From: Sphingobacteriales bacterium 50-39
GTDB lineage: Bacteria > Bacteroidota > Bacteroidia > Chitinophagales > Chitinophagaceae
NCBI GenBank assembly: GCA_001898505.1
Contig: MKTZ01000021.1
Coordinates: 103,151 to 167,150 of the forward strand
DNA length: 64,000 bases
Direction: 5' to 3'
The position numbers were made by a program, and so were the translations under genes. The notes under the pieces are model-generated. The model had not been told where the DNA came from, ran no database searches, and saw only the letters and a program-made list of their open reading frames with translations. The stretch's first letter is position 1. Each line of letters opens with the position of its first letter. This document shows, piece by piece, positions 46,663-54,460 of the stretch.

Positions 46663-47577
46663 ATGAAGAAATTAATCATCTTAGCGATAAGCATTGCCGG
46701 CCTGGTGCTGGTGATCAACTCGTGCAAGAAGACCGGGGGAAATATCAATCCGTTGTCGGATATAAAGAATCTGACTGTTGGGTCTTACCTGGTGCTGGAC
46801 AGCACGATCAATCTGAATTTCGACAATACTGCGATGGCTACCTCCACGGTGGGGATCACGGTCAGCGGGTATAAGAATGGCGAGGCAGTGGATCATATCG
46901 ACATCTATGCGGCCTCCGGTTCCACGTATGACACGACGCAGTGGCATAAGGTCAAGACGGTGAGCTATACAGGTAAGGGAACGAAACTGACCGTGTCGGG
47001 TACGGAGCTTTCTGCAGCGCTGGGTGTGTCTACTACGAGCTATACTCCGGGCAGCTATTATACTTTCTATAATAGGCTGTTTACCAAGAGCGGCAAACAG
47101 TATGATGTCAATAATACGGGTAATAATTCCGGTAGCGGCCTGGTGACAGGCCCGTATTATTATGGCGCCTTTTATTTTACGACGTATATCGTCTGTCCCT
47201 TCACCGGGGGGATGACGGGCACTTATAAGGTGATCGTTGATGACTGGGCGGACTGGTCTGCCGGAGCTACGGTACAGGTTACCGACGGACCGGGTGCAAA
47301 CCAGATCAATCTCAGCCAGGTATATCCTGGTGGTGGCACCGTGATAAATCCTTTGGTTGTCAATGTAGACCCGACAACGGGTACGGCTTCCATACCGAAG
47401 GTGACCTTTGGCCGCTATGGCGGACCATCTTCGACGCAGTATACGGCGGAGGGTACGGGAGCGAATGATGTAGCGGGGTATGTGTTCTCGTGTACGGGAT
47501 ATATTACGCTGACTATCGACTTCCAGGGCGGTGGTACGGATTATGGTCCTAACAGGCTTATTCTGCAAAAGCAATAG
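46663..47577 (+). CDS. SusCD-associated surface lipoprotein of unknown function
   Basis: This 304-residue lipoprotein (C21 in LVINSC) lies 30 bp after SusD in the same unit. The N-terminal part looks like a beta-sandwich (LVLDSTINLNFDN, VGITVSGYKNGEAVDHIDIY). The C-terminal part contains GTYKVIVDDWADWSAGATV and VFSCTGYITLTIDFQGGG, pieces seen in other Bacteroidota lipoproteins encoded after SusCD pairs. It probably helps bind the same ligand as SusD. The function is inferred only from position. Confidence 0.82.
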   Translation: MKKLIILAISIAGLVLVINSCKKTGGNINPLSDIKNLTVGSYLVLDSTINLNFDNTAMATSTVGITVSGYKNGEAVDHIDIYAASGSTYDTTQWHKVKTVSYTGKGTKLTVSGTELSAALGVSTTSYTPGSYYTFYNRLFTKSGKQYDVNNTGNNSGSGLVTGPYYYGAFYFTTYIVCPFTGGMTGTYKVIVDDWADWSAGATVQVTDGPGANQINLSQVYPGGGTVINPLVVNVDPTTGTASIPKVTFGRYGGPSSTQYTAEGTGANDVAGYVFSCTGYITLTIDFQGGGTDYGPNRLILQKQ

Positions 47578-47588
47578 AAGAATTTTCC

Positions 47589-47639
47589 GATGGCTGCCTC
47601 CACTAGAGGCAGCCATCCTCTTAAGAAAATATTTCTTAA
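47589..47639 (+). terminator. Strong terminator and second inverted repeat after the SusCD operon
   Basis: A perfect 12-bp stem (GATGGCTGCCTC and GAGGCAGCCATC, 47589-47617) with a 5-base loop follows the last gene by 11 bases. A second perfect repeat (TTAAGAAA and TTTCTTAA, 47621-47639) comes directly after. The first hairpin is the likely terminator. Confidence 0.8.
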
Positions 47640-47642
47640 AAA

Positions 47643-47680
47643 AAGATTAAAGTGTAATTAAAAGTTCGTACTTTAATCTT
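47643..47680. repeat. Perfect 11-bp inverted repeat
   Basis: AAGATTAAAGT (47643-47653) and ACTTTAATCTT (47670-47680) are separated by 16 bases. It comes right after the SusCD terminators. It could be a further terminator, an operator or a remnant of a mobile element end. No transposase is near. Confidence 0.5.
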
Positions 47681-47836
47681 CCAAAGCTGACTGGTTTATG
47701 GTTTAGGACTGAAAGAGCGGTATGGTGTTTATAGTCCCACTCCGTACGATACCCACTCGTCAAATTTTGGACACCTGACTCCTTGAAAGATAGCTAAACA
47801 CAGGCTTTTACATTTTTTCATAAACACCTACTACAC

Positions 47837-48013
47837 ATGAGAAAACTTCACTGTTCGCTAATGGGCCCTTCATTGCTCATTGGTTGCGAGTTACTAGCAG
47901 GAGGTCCCATCCCCAGAGCCACCATTCAAGACAACATTTATTTTATTGAACGAAGGGAGTTTGTAGTGGACAGCGCGTGTTGCTGCTGTCTGCTGCCAAG
48001 TGATTTTTCCTAA
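47837..48013 (+). CDS. Possible 58-aa cysteine-rich peptide
   Basis: An ATG-started frame of 58 codons lies alone between the SusCD terminators and the large palindrome. It begins MRKLHCSLMGPSLLIGCELL. A GG pair follows at 22-23, then charged sequence, and it ends in VDSACCCCLLPSDFS with four cysteines in a row. A basic start, hydrophobic middle and double glycine loosely recall secreted or modified peptides. No modification or export gene is nearby, and there is no strong ribosome binding site. It may be a chance ORF. I cannot name a family. Confidence 0.3.
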   Translation: MRKLHCSLMGPSLLIGCELLAGGPIPRATIQDNIYFIERREFVVDSACCCCLLPSDFS

Positions 48014-48076
48014 CTAGAAATAACTCAAATCTGTGTGACTCAATGTTGACAGTGAAAAGACGGCCCTGGTTTCTAC

Positions 48077-48116
48077 CGGGGCCTTTCTGTTTGTGGCCAC
48101 AAACAGAAAGGCCCCG
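48077..48116. repeat. Perfect 40-bp palindrome
   Basis: The two 20-base halves meet at 48096/48097 (centre GTGGCCAC) and match without a single mismatch. Outer ends read CGGGG and CCCCG. With no loop it would form a cruciform in DNA or a long hairpin in RNA. It lies between the small ORF and the end of rng, where it could terminate both directions. Confidence 0.75.
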
Positions 48117-48177
48117 TCCGCCGCTCCGCGGCGGACAATCATTAGACTTCAAGGGATCAGGACCGCGCCCGCGGTCC
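48116..48177. repeat. Triloop hairpin, AATCATTA, and second GC hairpin
   Basis: GTCCGCCGC-tcc-GCGGCGGAC (48116-48136) is followed by AATCATTA (48137-48144) and, 15 bases on, by GGACCGCG/CGCGGTCC (48160-48177). The first two parts repeat the order seen at 27822-27840 and 19915-19933. Confidence 0.5.
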
Positions 48178-48200
48178 GCCACACCTAGCCAAATTTTAGG

Positions 48201-49793
48201 CTAAAGTTTAATCTCATCCTCCTGTTTATCAAAAAAATGGAACTCCGTAAGATGGTAGTTGGTATTAGCATTGATCCGGATCTTCTGTTTGTATTTCCAA
48301 CGCCATTTCCACTGACGTGATCCGATGCCGAAGAGACCTCCTTTGGTGAGGTAGGCATGCATGATGGGGTGCACGGTCAGTGAAAGGTCTTTATGCTGAT
48401 GATTGATCAGATAGCTTAAGTTCTTTTCTATCTCGTCCTCGAGTATGAGGGCGGAGGATATTTTGCCGGTGCCATTGCAGGTGGGGCACACTTCCTGCGT
48501 ATTGATGGTGACTTCGGGCTTCATCCGCTGACGGGTGATCTGCATGAGCCCGAACTTGGAGATGGGCAGTACGGCGTGTTTGGCCCTGTCGGTGCGCATG
48601 AAGGATTCCATGGATTCCATCAGCTTGCGCTTGTTGTCGGGCAGCTTCATATCGATGAAATCCACTACGATGATCCCGCCGAGGTCACGCAGTCTCAGCT
48701 GCCGGGCGATCTCTTCGGCGGCTTCGAGGTTGGTCTCGAGCGCATTTTGCTCCTGGTTGTTACTGACGCTCTTGTATCCGCTGTTGACGTCGATGACGTG
48801 CAGGGCCTCGGTGTGCTCCAGGATGAGGTAAGCCCCGCTGGGGAGGTTTACCGTCTTGCCAAAAGCGGCCTTGACCTGTTTGGTGACGCTGAACTGGTCG
48901 AAAATGGGAGAGCCGTTGTGGTAATAGGAAACGATGTCTATTTTATCCGGTGCGATGCGCTGGATGTAGCTCTTGGTGTCGTTGTAGATATTCCTGTCGT
49001 TGATGACGATCTTGTTAAAATCTTCATTCAGCAGGTCCCTGAGCATGCTGGTCGTCTTCGTCTGTTCGCTGAGTATCTTGGCGGGGGCTACGGCTCCTTT
49101 CAGATTGGTCTGGATGGTCTTCCAGGTAGCAACGAGTTCGGTAAGGTCCTCGTGCAGCTCAGCGGTATTCTTTCCTTCGGCGGCGGTGCGGACGATGACC
49201 CCGAAGTTCTTAGGCTTGATGGCCTCAACGATCTTTTGCAGCCGCTTGCGCTCTTCAGAAGAGTGGATCTTACGGCTGACGGCGACGATATCATTAAAGG
49301 GAGTAATGACGACAAAACGTCCCGGAAGGGATATTTCGCAACTGAGACGGGGGCCCTTGGCGGCGATGGGCTCTTTCAGGATCTGCACAAGGATATGGGG
49401 CTTGCCATTCAATACCTCATTGATCTTCCCTGTCTTGACGATCTCGGGCTCCACCTGGAAATGACCGAAGTCAAAGCCTTCCGCGCTGTTGTCGTTCATA
49501 GCCTGTTGCGTGAATTTCAACAGACTGCGGGCGTAGGGGCTGAGATCGGTGTAGTGGAGGAAAGCGTCTTTTTCAAAACCGACATCCACGAATGCGGCGT
49601 TCAGCCCTGGGATCAGCTTCTTGACCTTTCCCAGGTATAGATCGCCCACCGCAAAGCTTGCGTCAGCTTTTTCATGGTGTAGTTCCACCAGCTTCTTATC
49701 CTCTAATAGGGCTATCTCAACACCCTGCGGGGTTGCGTTTATGATCAGTTCCTTATTCAAGCGTAAATAGCGTTTGCCATCGACATCTACCAT
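48201..49793 (-). CDS. rng: Ribonuclease E/G family endoribonuclease
   Basis: This 530-residue protein is RNase G-sized. An S1 domain (about 38-130: GDLYLGKVKKLIPGLNAAFVDVGFEKDAFLHYTDLSPYA) is followed by an RNase-H-like region. The DNase-I-like catalytic part has D335 (HVIDVNSG) and D378 (VVDFIDM), and the zinc link CPTCNGTG is at 436-443. The C-terminal scaffold of RNase E is absent. It processes rRNA and decays mRNA. It lies beside the AURKAIP1-like, TPR and HU genes, a conserved Bacteroidota block. Confidence 0.95.
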   Translation of the reverse strand: MVDVDGKRYLRLNKELIINATPQGVEIALLEDKKLVELHHEKADASFAVGDLYLGKVKKLIPGLNAAFVDVGFEKDAFLHYTDLSPYARSLLKFTQQAMNDNSAEGFDFGHFQVEPEIVKTGKINEVLNGKPHILVQILKEPIAAKGPRLSCEISLPGRFVVITPFNDIVAVSRKIHSSEERKRLQKIVEAIKPKNFGVIVRTAAEGKNTAELHEDLTELVATWKTIQTNLKGAVAPAKILSEQTKTTSMLRDLLNEDFNKIVINDRNIYNDTKSYIQRIAPDKIDIVSYYHNGSPIFDQFSVTKQVKAAFGKTVNLPSGAYLILEHTEALHVIDVNSGYKSVSNNQEQNALETNLEAAEEIARQLRLRDLGGIIVVDFIDMKLPDNKRKLMESMESFMRTDRAKHAVLPISKFGLMQITRQRMKPEVTINTQEVCPTCNGTGKISSALILEDEIEKNLSYLINHQHKDLSLTVHPIMHAYLTKGGLFGIGSRQWKWRWKYKQKIRINANTNYHLTEFHFFDKQEDEIKL

Positions 49794-49815
49794 TTTACAT
49801 TAGGGTCACACGTGT

Positions 49816-49832
49816 CCGGCCCGGCGGGCCGG
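49816..49832. repeat. Triloop palindrome CCGGCCC-ggc-GGGCCGG
   Basis: A perfect 7-bp stem with a three-base loop lies between the small basic protein gene and rng, both on the minus strand. It may reduce readthrough or be another member of the triloop hairpin family. Confidence 0.45.
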
Positions 49833-49839
49833 CTTAGCA

Positions 49840-49935
49840 TTACTTATTCCTCTTCTTATGGCGATTCTTTCTCAGTCTTTTTTTCCGCTTGTGCGTTGCA
49901 ATCTTATGACGCTTACGCTTTTTACCACAAGGCAT
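49840..49935 (-). CDS. 31-aa basic protein, AURKAIP1/COX24 (bS22/mS38-like) type
   Basis: This gene is too short for ordinary ORF finding. It encodes 31 residues starting MPCGKKRKRHKIATHKRKKR and ending in an Arg/Lys-rich tail. More than half the residues are basic. The KKRKRHK-x5-KRKKRLRKNRHKK pattern is that of the bacterial AURKAIP1/COX24-domain mini-proteins, related to mycobacterial bS22 and mitochondrial mS38, which bind the small ribosomal subunit. It is encoded just upstream of rng on the same strand, consistent with a role in ribosome or RNA metabolism. The ribosomal role is inferred from family resemblance. Confidence 0.85.
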   Translation of the reverse strand: MPCGKKRKRHKIATHKRKKRLRKNRHKKRNK

Positions 49936-49979
49936 ACTCAGTACATTTTATAGTTTAAAAAATAAATTCCGTTCTTTTT

Positions 49980-50840
49980 TTAGCGTAAGGCCTGGATGCT
50001 TTGATCAATCTCCTTGATCATTTCCGGATTGTCGATCTGCCGCCGGGCCGCCTCATACCATTGAATGGCCGCTGACTTATTGCCTTGCTGCTGATAGACC
50101 TGGGCAAGTAGGAGTATTGCTTCGATGTTGGCAGGTTGATGTCGAACAACTGTTGTCAAACGTTCAATAGCTTTATCAAATTGCCCCGACACGATGCCAC
50201 CCCAGCCCAGCATGAACTGAGCATACATATTGGTGGAGTCGCGGCGAGCTACTTCCAAAATCCGCTGAATTCCCTGCATGACTTCAGTAGGACTGCCGGC
50301 GGAGCTACCAAAAACGTAGCTGGCGCCCAAACCCACTTTGGTGGAATCATTCTGGGGATTCAGTTCTAATGCCTTTTCAAACAACTCTTTAGCGTTGGTA
50401 GCCATCCAGCCTTTTATAGCCGGATTGTCCTGCCCACGCAGACTTTCTAAAAATAATCGGGCAGCAAAGGTGAGACTTTTTTCAGAATTTTCCAATTTAG
50501 CTGCTTCCCCAGTGTAATATGCAAAGGGAAGGAAGCCGGACTGGACAGAGTCCCGCCAGAAAGCGGCCAGCTGGCGATAAGCATTTAGCTGCTGCACCTT
50601 TACATCTCCCCGTACTACAGCATTTTGCAGCCGGGTGACATATTCCTGTTGCGTTGGAGTAAGCTTTGATTGTGAGGCCCGTAGAATATCCTCCGTGCTG
50701 ATCCTTGAAATGGAAGCCCCCGAAGTCCCCGCCTCGGAGGGCTCCATCTTTTTTTGCGGAGGAACTGTTTGTCCAAAAAAATACAGAGCAAGTAATAAAA
50801 GCACGCCTGTGCCGGTGACGATGATTTGCTGTCTCTTCAT
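49980..50840 (-). CDS. Membrane-anchored tetratricopeptide-repeat protein
   Basis: This 286-residue protein has one N-terminal helix (IVTGTGVLLLLALYFFG, about 7-23), a variable linker and then TPR-like helices. The clearest are AKELFEKALELNPQNDSTKVGLGASY and FDKAIERLTTVVRHQPANIEAILLLAQVYQQQGNKSAAIQWYEAAR near the C-terminus. It is probably anchored in the inner membrane with the repeats in the periplasm. It lies between HU and the rng block. No specific partner is known. Confidence 0.85.
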   Translation of the reverse strand: MKRQQIIVTGTGVLLLLALYFFGQTVPPQKKMEPSEAGTSGASISRISTEDILRASQSKLTPTQQEYVTRLQNAVVRGDVKVQQLNAYRQLAAFWRDSVQSGFLPFAYYTGEAAKLENSEKSLTFAARLFLESLRGQDNPAIKGWMATNAKELFEKALELNPQNDSTKVGLGASYVFGSSAGSPTEVMQGIQRILEVARRDSTNMYAQFMLGWGGIVSGQFDKAIERLTTVVRHQPANIEAILLLAQVYQQQGNKSAAIQWYEAARRQIDNPEMIKEIDQSIQALR

Positions 50841-50864
50841 GCGATCGCATTTTCCGAGCGCAAA

Positions 50865-51185
50865 TTACATCTCTTCATCCGGGTTTGGCTGATCTTCTTT
50901 AACAGACTGCAATTTTTTTACTTCTGCTACAAACTCTTTTGCGGGTTTGAAAGCAGGAATGAAGTGCTCAGGAATGTGAACTGCGACATTTTTCTTTATA
51001 TTTCGGCCGATTTTCGCAGCTCTTTTCTTCGTGATGAAGCTACCAAATCCCCGGATATAAATGTTTTCTCCCTGGGAAAGGGTTTCTTTTACTTCTTTGA
51101 ACATAGTTTCCAACGTCACCAGGACGTCAACCTTAGGTATGCCTGTTTTTTCCGATATCTGGTTAACCAGGTCTGCCTTTCTCAT
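50865..51185 (-). CDS. HU/IHF family DNA-binding protein
   Basis: This 106-residue protein is a nucleoid DNA-bending protein. It has the alpha-helical N-terminus MRKADLVNQISEKTGIPK and the beta-arm region GFGSFITKKRAAKIGRNIKKNVAVHIPEHFIPAFKP. In place of the common GRNPxTGE it reads GRNIKKNVAVHIPE, a known Bacteroidota variant. The C-terminal extension is acidic (EDQPNPDEEM). It lies 24 bp upstream of the TPR gene on the same strand and diverges from mutY. Confidence 0.93.
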   Translation of the reverse strand: MRKADLVNQISEKTGIPKVDVLVTLETMFKEVKETLSQGENIYIRGFGSFITKKRAAKIGRNIKKNVAVHIPEHFIPAFKPAKEFVAEVKKLQSVKEDQPNPDEEM

Positions 51186-51357
51186 GGGGATTAAGTTTTA
51201 TAAGTTTCTGATTTTAAATATATAACAAAATTTTTAATTCACAACTACTTGTCTGAACCCTTTTTCGAAGATCAAAATAAGAGATTTGGTTTATTTGTGC
51301 AAGGATTCTATAAAATATTGATTGAGAATTTTTTAAGTGAGGACTAAATTAGGTCAA

Positions 51358-52443
51358 ATGAAGATAAAAAAAGGAGATTTTACAAAAAACTTGCTAAAAT
51401 GGCACAAAAATGAGAATTCCCGGACCATGCCCTGGAAGGGCGAAAAGGACCCTTATAAGATATGGTTGAGTGAAATAATATTACAACAGACGCGTGTGGA
51501 GCAGGGCTGGGCTTACTACGAGAAGTTCATTCATAACTTTCCGACGATCAATGATCTGGCGAAAGCACCCGAGCAAAAAGTATTCAAATGCTGGGAAGGT
51601 CTTGGCTACTATAGCCGTTGTCGCAATCTCATTGCTACGGCAAAAAAGATCGCGGGCGAGTATAAAGGAGAGTTTCCCTCTGATTATGATAGCATTCGCG
51701 CGTTGAAAGGTATTGGTCCTTATACGGCGGCGGCCATTGCCTCCTTTGCGTTCAATCTTCCTTATGCGGTGGTGGATGGGAATGTGTTGCGTGTGTTGTC
51801 GCGTTATACGGGAGACGATACGCCTATCGACACCACGGTGGGGAAAAAAAAGTTCAGTTCGCTGGCTGAGAGCTTGCTGGACAGAGAGCAGCCGGGTATC
51901 TATAATCAGGCGATCATGGACTTTGGCGCCGTGGTGTGCAAGCCTCAAAAACCGCTGTGTGCGCTTTGCGCTCAACGGGAAGATTGCCAGGCCTATCGGA
52001 AGGGGGAAGTGAGCAGATTGCCTGTAAAAGAAAAAGTGCTCCGGAAAAAGAAGCGCTGGTTCTATTATTTCCTGGTAGAGACGCCTGATAAAAAAGTATA
52101 TATCCGCCAGCGACAGCAGGGAGATATCTGGGCGGACCTGTTCGAACTAGTAGGGTGGGAATCGGGGGACGCTGTCTATCCTGAAGACATCCTGCAGGAG
52201 CAATTTGCGGGGAAGATCTTTGGAAAGCAGTCACTCACAGTGAAGTATATATCAAAAATCTATCGACAGGAACTAAGTCATCAGACTATACAGGGGCAAT
52301 TCTTTACTATTCAGCTGAACAAGCCGCTCGCCACCCTGGATGGCTACCTGCTGGTAGACAAAGACAAACTAAGTGAATACCCTTTCCCTAAGTTCATTAA
52401 CGCCTGGTTGTTAGACCCAACACCGGCACAAAGCTTGTTCTGA
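51358..52443 (+). CDS. mutY: A/G-specific adenine glycosylase
   Basis: From the ATG at 51358 this 361-residue enzyme removes adenine opposite 8-oxoguanine. It has catalytic E39 (SEIILQQTRVEQG), the helix-hairpin-helix LKGIGPYTA (116-124), catalytic D140 (VVDGNV), and the 4Fe-4S loop C194, C201, C204 and C210. A C-terminal NUDIX-like domain recognises 8-oxoG. The GTG at 51337 would add seven residues. It diverges from HU and is followed by ssb, a conserved order. Confidence 0.95.
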   Translation: MKIKKGDFTKNLLKWHKNENSRTMPWKGEKDPYKIWLSEIILQQTRVEQGWAYYEKFIHNFPTINDLAKAPEQKVFKCWEGLGYYSRCRNLIATAKKIAGEYKGEFPSDYDSIRALKGIGPYTAAAIASFAFNLPYAVVDGNVLRVLSRYTGDDTPIDTTVGKKKFSSLAESLLDREQPGIYNQAIMDFGAVVCKPQKPLCALCAQREDCQAYRKGEVSRLPVKEKVLRKKKRWFYYFLVETPDKKVYIRQRQQGDIWADLFELVGWESGDAVYPEDILQEQFAGKIFGKQSLTVKYISKIYRQELSHQTIQGQFFTIQLNKPLATLDGYLLVDKDKLSEYPFPKFINAWLLDPTPAQSLF

Positions 52444-52527
52444 CACAGGAGCCACGGGGCGCGGTTCGGGCATGAGGCAAAAAATTAAGTTTTGCCGAAA
52501 AATTTTAATTAATTTTAAGTAGACGAG

Positions 52528-52540
52528 CCGTGCGGCACGG
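52528..52540. repeat. Triloop hairpin CCGTG-cgg-CACGG
   Basis: A perfect 5-bp stem with three-base loop between mutY and ssb. It is a small member of the triloop class, with no U-tract. Confidence 0.35.
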
Positions 52541-52587
52541 TAGGAAAAGGTATCTAAAGACGAATTGTAAACTTCAAATTTCTTCGT

Positions 52588-53019
52588 ATGCGAGGCGTAA
52601 ATAGGGTGATGTTAATTGGAAATCTAGGAAAAGACCCGGATGTACAGGTATTGGAGGGGAATATTGCCGTTGCCAAGTTTTCTTTAGCTACTACCGAAAC
52701 TTTTAAAGACAGGGCTGGCAAGCTGATCTCTCAAACAGAATGGCATACTGTGGTCCTCTGGCGTGGACTGGCTGAACTGGCGCAAAAATACCTTCACAAA
52801 GGCAGCCTGGTATATATAGAAGGCAGGCTACGTACACGGAGCTGGGAAGACAAGGAAGGAAATAAGAAGTTTGCCACTGAAGTGGTCGGTGACAACCTGA
52901 TCATGCTGGACAAGCGGACCGACGGTCCTTCTCACCCACATATTCATCATGAAGGAGGCACGGAAGGGAATACGGATGCTTCGAACATGAGCGAACCTTC
53001 TGAAGATCTGCCATTTTAA
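52588..53019 (+). CDS. ssb: Single-stranded DNA-binding protein
   Basis: This 143-residue protein has the SSB OB-fold (MRGVNRVMLIGNLGKDPDV ... TEWHTVVLWRGLAELAQKYLHKGSLVYIEGRLRTRSWEDKEG) to about residue 108, a short histidine-containing linker and the acidic tip EPSEDLPF. That tip is the partner-binding motif. It protects single-stranded DNA in replication and repair. It lies between mutY and gldE. Confidence 0.96.
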   Translation: MRGVNRVMLIGNLGKDPDVQVLEGNIAVAKFSLATTETFKDRAGKLISQTEWHTVVLWRGLAELAQKYLHKGSLVYIEGRLRTRSWEDKEGNKKFATEVVGDNLIMLDKRTDGPSHPHIHHEGGTEGNTDASNMSEPSEDLPF

Positions 53020-53035
53020 ATATAAGTTTTTTTGC

Positions 53036-53043
53036 TACATTTG
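53036..53043 (+). promoter_or_regulatory. -7-like element upstream of gldE
   Basis: TACATTTG matches TAnnTTTG 117 bases before the gldE start. The expected -33 TTG is not clear. An 8-bp hairpin (CAGGCAGG and CCTGCCTG, 53067-53091) lies between it and the gene and would fall in the leader. Confidence 0.35.
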
Positions 53044-53160
53044 GATCAACGTCCACCCGGGCATTGCAGGCAGGCCACTATGACCTGCCTGTTGAGTAAA
53101 ACGAATGTCCCGTCCCTGGTTTTAGCTGCCATTGGCCATTGTTAAACGAAAAAAAATAAT

Positions 53161-54459
53161 TTGGATCACCCTTTTACAAAACTGTTCTGCTTCGATAGCC
53201 TATCGGTGCTCCTGTTCATCAATCCACAGGCAACCACTGTCCTGGCTATCGTTATCCTTTTCCTACTGATCCTTTCCTTTGTACTGTCGGGCTCGGAAGT
53301 GGCGTTCTTCTCCCTCACGCATAAGGACATCAATATCCTGAAAACCAAGCAGGATACTTCCTGGCGAAGGATCGTCACCCTGCTGGAAGAGCCAAAGATC
53401 CTGCTGGCGAGCTTGCTGATAGCCAATAGCATTATCAATATCTCCATCATTATTCTGGCCAATTTCCTCATAGATGAGATGGTTGTGCAGAACACCCATG
53501 CATTGATCGTGGTCCTGTTAAAAGTGATCCTGGTGGGGTTTGTCATCATTCTTTTCGGCAAGGTCATGCCTAAGATCTGGGCTACTCAGAACAATCTCCA
53601 GTTTGCTTATTATACTTCGGGGGTCGTAGAACTGGTCTATCTGCTTTTCCGCCGGGTGGGCAACTGGGCGGTACACCGCAGTGACAGGCTGGAAAGGTTT
53701 TTTGGCCGCAGGAAATCCGCCTTCAACCTGGAAAAGCTGGCATCGGCGGAGGAAAAGAATATTCTTCAGAGCTTTATCGAGTTCAGGAGCATTACGGTGA
53801 AACAGATCATGCGTACCCGTCTGGAGGTCTATGGCATAGAATATCAGCTCAATTTCGCAGAGCTAAAGCAAAAGGTGGAGGAGCTGCATTACTCCCGGCT
53901 GCCCGTATACCGCTCCAGCCTGGATGACCTGGCAGGGATGGTCCATACGAAGGACCTGGTCAACTATCTGAATGAGCCGGATGATTTTGAATGGCACAAG
54001 CTGATCAGACCGCCGTATTTTGTACATGAGCACAAGCTGATCGAGGACCTTCTGCATGAATTCCAGCAAAAGCGGATACATTTTGCCATTGTGGTGGATG
54101 AATTTGGCGGCACCAGCGGTATCGTCACGCTGGAAGATATTATGGAAGAGGTCATTGGCGACATACGGGACGAATTCGACGAGGAGGAAAATGCCAGCAG
54201 CCGGCTGGAGGATGGGAGCTATGTCTTCGAAGGGCGCACGATGCTCAACGACGTCTGTAAGGCCATGGACCTGCCGGTGGATACTTTTGACGAGGTCAAA
54301 GGGGAAAGCGACTCGCTGGCGGGTCTTATCCTGGAGCTGTCCGGAAAAATACCAAAGGTGAATGACATGATACCCTGTGGAGATTTTGAGTTTACCATAC
54401 TGGATGCGGACAGCAGCCGCATAAAAAAAGTAAAGGTCACCGTAAAAATGAATTCCTAA
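53161..54459 (+). CDS. gldE: Gliding-motility-associated protein GldE (CBS/CorC-type)
   Basis: This 432-residue membrane protein has three helices in the N-terminal third (for example VLAIVILFLLILSFVLSGSEVAFFSL). A CBS-domain pair follows (about 195-330: SITVKQIMRTRLEVYGIEY, FGGTSGIVTLEDIMEEVIGDIRDEFDEE), then a CorC_HlyC transporter-associated domain at the C-terminus. The start is TTG at 53161; an in-frame stop at 53143-53145 leaves no upstream ATG. GldE is linked to type IX secretion and gliding in Bacteroidota. gldD follows directly. Confidence 0.92.
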   Translation: MDHPFTKLFCFDSLSVLLFINPQATTVLAIVILFLLILSFVLSGSEVAFFSLTHKDINILKTKQDTSWRRIVTLLEEPKILLASLLIANSIINISIIILANFLIDEMVVQNTHALIVVLLKVILVGFVIILFGKVMPKIWATQNNLQFAYYTSGVVELVYLLFRRVGNWAVHRSDRLERFFGRRKSAFNLEKLASAEEKNILQSFIEFRSITVKQIMRTRLEVYGIEYQLNFAELKQKVEELHYSRLPVYRSSLDDLAGMVHTKDLVNYLNEPDDFEWHKLIRPPYFVHEHKLIEDLLHEFQQKRIHFAIVVDEFGGTSGIVTLEDIMEEVIGDIRDEFDEEENASSRLEDGSYVFEGRTMLNDVCKAMDLPVDTFDEVKGESDSLAGLILELSGKIPKVNDMIPCGDFEFTILDADSSRIKKVKVTVKMNS

Positions 54460-54460
54460 A

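Noticed and set aside
46681-47616. 311-codon minus-strand frame over the third SusCD lipoprotein
   Set aside because: The plus frame has a lipoprotein signal and operon position. The minus frame runs through the terminator and is Arg/Ile-rich shadow.
48576-49640. 354-codon open frame on the plus strand
   Set aside because: It is the antisense shadow of rng, which has full family motifs on the minus strand. The plus-strand product has no recognisable domain.
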